From NCBI RefSeq assembly GCF_017873335.1, contig NZ_JAGGKB010000001.1:1-64000 (forward strand): a stretch of 64,000 nt of DNA, given 5' to 3'. Position 1 is the first letter of the stretch; the number at the start of each line of letters is the position of its first letter. The DNA comes from Thermococcus stetteri (GTDB lineage: Archaea; Methanobacteriota_B; Thermococci; Thermococcales; Thermococcaceae). The position numbers and the translations under genes were made by a program. This document shows, one piece after another, positions 61,260-64,000 of this stretch. Under the pieces are notes generated by a model. The model made no database searches. It was not told the DNA's origin and saw only the letters and a program-made list of their open reading frames with translations.

Positions 61260-62549
61260 ATGAAGGGCCGGCCGGTAAAGAGACAGAAGACCACCCTCAA
61301 GACCCTTGAAAAGCGCCGCCAGATGCGGCACCGGCCGGATCCCGGCAGGTGGTTCTATTCTTTTATCCCGTTTAAGGTCGCCATGGGCGGAGCTGCACCT
61401 TTGATTCCTCTCCTCACTCTCAACGTCGGCGGCGGGCCGGCTGATGTCGGTATAGTCAACGCAGTGGGCAGTACCTTCTCAATGCTGGGCGGCCTTTTCT
61501 GGGGGAAGCTCAGCGACAGGCTCAACCGGAGAAAGGCATTCCTCCTTCTGGGGTTCATCGGGACTGCAATAACAACGATGGTCTTTGCTTTTGCCCACAG
61601 CGTCTCCCAAGTTATTGCCATAAACGCGGCCTACACCTTCTTCATAGCCGCGGCGATCCCAATTCCAATCCTTATAATAACTAAGGTATTCCGTCTCGAG
61701 GACTGGGACTACGCAATAGGGAAGTTCAACGAGATAGGTGGCTGGGCATGGGTTCTCGGTCTCATAGTGGGACTCCTTCTAACGCCCGTGCTGGGGATTA
61801 AGGGCACTTTCATAGCACTCGGAGTTATCGGGCTCCTCTCGTTTCCATGGGGCAAGAGGACAATACGAGAAGTCCCACTCCACATCGACAGAAAAATCCT
61901 TGGCGTTTACGCCGGCTACGTCGTTGAGAAGTTCAGATACCTTCCCAACATGATAACCCACCTGCCGAGGTTCTCCACCAAGGGCTTTGGGCGGCTCTAC
62001 TTCTCCTCCTTCCTGTTCTGGGTAGGCGCAATGCTGTACTTTACCCAGTTTCCGGTTCTCCTTAAGTCGAGAGGCTTTGGTGCCACTCACCTCTACCTCA
62101 TGAGCATAGGGAACTCCACCATATCGGCCTTCATGTACACCCGGGTCGGTGTAAAACTCAAAAAGAGCGGGGGCTATCCAGCCCTCATCAGGGGGCTCTC
62201 AGTTAGATCCTTCGCCTTTTCCCTCCTGGCTATCTCTACACTGATTGAAGGACATGTCTTTGAAGTCCTCGCCTTCATCTCGTACTTCCTGGCGGGTTAC
62301 ACGTGGGCATACATAGGAATCTCGACGACCTCGATAATCTCCCGCTTCGCCCCGCCTAAAGAGAGGGGTGCGCTGATAGGGACGTACAACATGATAAGCT
62401 CACTGGGTGCGATAGCGGGGAACTTCCTGAGCGGCTTTCTAACGGAAGAGCTTGTTTTTACTGTGGATTTCACAGCCGCAACTGCTCTCCTCCTGGTTTC
62501 GGTACTCCCCCTCCTCGACGAGAGGGTTAAAAGCAAAAACTCCAACTAA
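61260..62549 (+). CDS. MFS transporter
   Basis: The 429-residue protein has about 12 membrane segments and the MFS loop motif GKLSDRLNRRKAF after helix 2; a cationic N-terminal tail of some 28 residues precedes helix 1. The substrate is unknown; drug or sugar efflux are options. GAGGTGCTCCC precedes ATG 61260. It is followed within 15 bp by the alcohol dehydrogenase gene. Confidence 0.9.
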   Translation: MKGRPVKRQKTTLKTLEKRRQMRHRPDPGRWFYSFIPFKVAMGGAAPLIPLLTLNVGGGPADVGIVNAVGSTFSMLGGLFWGKLSDRLNRRKAFLLLGFIGTAITTMVFAFAHSVSQVIAINAAYTFFIAAAIPIPILIITKVFRLEDWDYAIGKFNEIGGWAWVLGLIVGLLLTPVLGIKGTFIALGVIGLLSFPWGKRTIREVPLHIDRKILGVYAGYVVEKFRYLPNMITHLPRFSTKGFGRLYFSSFLFWVGAMLYFTQFPVLLKSRGFGATHLYLMSIGNSTISAFMYTRVGVKLKKSGGYPALIRGLSVRSFAFSLLAISTLIEGHVFEVLAFISYFLAGYTWAYIGISTTSIISRFAPPKERGALIGTYNMISSLGAIAGNFLSGFLTEELVFTVDFTAATALLLVSVLPLLDERVKSKNSN

Positions 62550-62563
62550 CTCTGGTGGCGACC

Positions 62564-63703
62564 ATGTTCTGGCTCAAGACGAGGATAATTGAGGGTGAGG
62601 GCTCCCTTGAGAGCCTCAAGAACGAGACCAAGGGGCACGAGCGGGTTCTCATACTGGCCTCCGGTTCTATGAAGAGACACGGCTTCCTGAGCGAGGCAGA
62701 GGACTACGTGAAGGAAGCCGGTGCTGAGGTTATGAGCATAGCAGACCTTCCATCGGAGCCGAGTGTCGAGGTCATCGAGGAGTTCCTGCCAAAACTGAGG
62801 GAGGAGTTCCAGCCAGATCTTCTCGTGGCTATGGGAGGCGGTAGCGTCATCGACACTACCAAAGCCCTCAAAGTCTTCTACGATGCCCCCGAACTAGTGT
62901 TTGAAGAAATAGCCTTCATCGACCGCTTTTCCAAGCCGAAGCCAGTGCCGAAACTCAGGACACCCATCATAGCGATTCCCTCAACGAGCGGTGCCGGAAG
63001 CGAGGTTTCCGCTGCCAGCGTCCTGAAGAAGAACGGGATAAAGTACAACATAGTAACGCCGGAGATAGCGCCCGACGCGGCAATCCTCGACCCGAGGCTC
63101 CCGAGGACGATGCCGAGGGAAGTCGCTAGAAACTCTGGCCTCGACGTTCTCGTCCACGGCATAGAGGCATACACCACTAAGGTCGCCGGACCATTCAGCG
63201 ACGCAATGGCGATCAGGGCGATAAAGACCGTCTTTGAGTGGCTTCCGAAGTCGGTTGAAGGCGACCCTGAAGCGAGGGCAAGAATGCACTACGCGGCTAC
63301 GATGGCCGGGATAGCCTTCCTCAACGCGAGACTGGGCCTAGCCCACGCGATGAGCCACAAGGCGGCATGGATAGGGCCTCACGGCTTGCTAAACGCGATA
63401 TTCATACCCTATGTTATGGAGTTCAATGCCGAGAGGAGCGAGTACGCGAGAAGGAGGTACGAAGAGATAGCGCGCGAACTTGGCCTCAAGAGCGCGGAGG
63501 AGCTGATAAAAGCCGTCAGGAAGCTCAACGAGCGCCTTGGGGTTCCAAAGCTTAACGAGCTTGTTGACGAAGAGACCTTTATAGCAAGGCTTGACGAGAT
63601 GGCGGAGAAGGCCTACCGCGACGGATTGATGGCCTTCAACCCGGTGGAGCCAAAGCCAGAGGAGATAAGGGAGCTGTACCTCCGGATATTCCGGGGTGAG
63701 TGA
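62564..63703 (+). CDS. Iron-containing alcohol dehydrogenase
   Basis: The 379-residue group III dehydrogenase has the dinucleotide site AMGGGSVIDTTKAL, STSGAGSEVSAASVL and the metal-binding stretch LGLAHAMSHKAAWIGPHG, with the ligand aspartate in GLDVLVHGIEAY. Thermococcal homologues reduce aldehydes with NADPH. GGTGGCGACC places the start at ATG 62564. Confidence 0.93.
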   Translation: MFWLKTRIIEGEGSLESLKNETKGHERVLILASGSMKRHGFLSEAEDYVKEAGAEVMSIADLPSEPSVEVIEEFLPKLREEFQPDLLVAMGGGSVIDTTKALKVFYDAPELVFEEIAFIDRFSKPKPVPKLRTPIIAIPSTSGAGSEVSAASVLKKNGIKYNIVTPEIAPDAAILDPRLPRTMPREVARNSGLDVLVHGIEAYTTKVAGPFSDAMAIRAIKTVFEWLPKSVEGDPEARARMHYAATMAGIAFLNARLGLAHAMSHKAAWIGPHGLLNAIFIPYVMEFNAERSEYARRRYEEIARELGLKSAEELIKAVRKLNERLGVPKLNELVDEETFIARLDEMAEKAYRDGLMAFNPVEPKPEEIRELYLRIFRGE

Positions 63704-63739
63704 GGAAGAGAAAGAACGGGGATAAAGAAAAGGGAGCCC

Positions 63740-64000
63740 TTACTCAACAACCACTTCTTTTTCTCTCCCTTCTTCAACCTCGCGTATTTTTCCACCCTTC
63801 ATTACCTCCACTATGGCGAGGATTAGGAGGGCCAGGAAGAGGTATATCCCAGCAGCCGTTCCGAAGAGCACCTCGTAGGCCTTCTCGGTCGGGAGCTTTA
63901 TTTTGAAGAAGGGTGGCGCTCCAGGTGGGTGGAAGAGGATATAGTAAGTGCTCATCACTGTTCCGGCTATCGCTGGCCCCCAAGTCGAGCCGAAGTTCCT
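63740..64000 (-). CDS. C-terminal part of a membrane protein (runs off window)
   Basis: The frame is open through the window edge (RNFGSTWGPAIAGTVMSTYY), so the ATG near 63953 is unlikely to be the true start. It has one clear membrane segment (GTAAGIYLFLALLILAIVEVM) and a charged tail GGKIREVEEGREKEVVVE. It looks like the last helices of a multi-span transporter, but not enough is visible to name it. It is convergent with the dehydrogenase gene. Confidence 0.6.
   Translation of the reverse strand, partial: RNFGSTWGPAIAGTVMSTYYILFHPPGAPPFFKIKLPTEKAYEVLFGTAAGIYLFLALLILAIVEVMKGGKIREVEEGREKEVVVE

Noticed and set aside
60975-61331. Minus-strand Ser- or Phe/Leu-rich frames opposite the acidic gene
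   Set aside because: Mirror images of the GAA/GAG/GAC-rich coding strand; the plus strand has the promoter and ribosome-binding site.

Overview
The window is chromosomal DNA of a hyperthermophilic euryarchaeon of the order Thermococcales, most likely a Thermococcus. The evidence is the ADP-dependent phosphofructokinase next to a SerK-type ADP-dependent serine kinase, two surface proteins ending in CGP-CTERM tripartite signals, Alba, ASH-Ski2, a PINA-type PIN/ATPase, the CRISPR repeat ending (on its transcribed strand) in ATTGAAAC, and TATA/BRE promoters with GAGGTGA ribosome-binding sites throughout. No rRNA and no cas genes are present; there are two tRNAs (Thr-CGT, Arg-TCT).

Layout. 1-1131: the leader-proximal part of a CRISPR array read on the minus strand, with its leader to the right. 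1.6-17 kb: mostly housekeeping genes (Maf, PINA, MinD, GPN-loop GTPase, an AsnB-like amidotransferase with a GT4 glycosyltransferase, Sua5, SerRS, MoeA, DUF89 phosphatase). 11.5-20.7 kb also holds accessory ATPases and small genes, several of them broken. 20.8-29.6 kb: DUF763, SerK, a convincing C/D box sRNA, ADP-PFK, ThiI and a THUMP-less ThiI paralogue, a PAP2 protein and tRNA-Thr. 29.6-31.1 kb: a small secreted protein, a GT2 enzyme and tRNA-Arg. 31.17-34.45 kb: an AT-rich insertion bounded by IS6-like ends and an exact 8-bp direct repeat, carrying two cargo genes. 34.5-43 kb: an ABC importer flanked by two CGP-CTERM proteins. 43-49 kb: TyrRS, an Lrp regulator, ASH-Ski2, a PPC-domain protein and a PTPS/QueD enzyme. 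49.2-51.5 kb: a second AT-rich island with a decayed MFS gene. 51.5-64 kb: PurB, Alba, a membrane-anchored winged-helix protein, CBS protein, NTPase, MtnA, TrmY, an operon pairing a MurL-like PP-loop protein with a DUF1611 (DgcN-like) enzyme, an extremely acidic tryptophan-rich small protein, an MFS transporter and an iron alcohol dehydrogenase.

The most notable structure is the composite-transposon-like unit at 31173-34452: a defective IS6-family element on one side, an 89-bp deletion derivative of the same element on the other, matching ends, and GAGGGAAT on both outer sides. Neither terminal element has a target duplication of its own, so the whole unit appears to have moved together. Its cargo is a DUF4855-like putative TIM-barrel protein translationally coupled to a signal-anchored surface protein. 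Other notable points are a C/D sRNA whose guide is complementary to the 5' end of 16S rRNA, a second candidate guide matching a conserved 23S segment, a duplicated CRISPR spacer, and a set of genes broken by single-base shifts or one in-frame stop. Those breaks could be real decay or sequencing errors; resequencing would decide.
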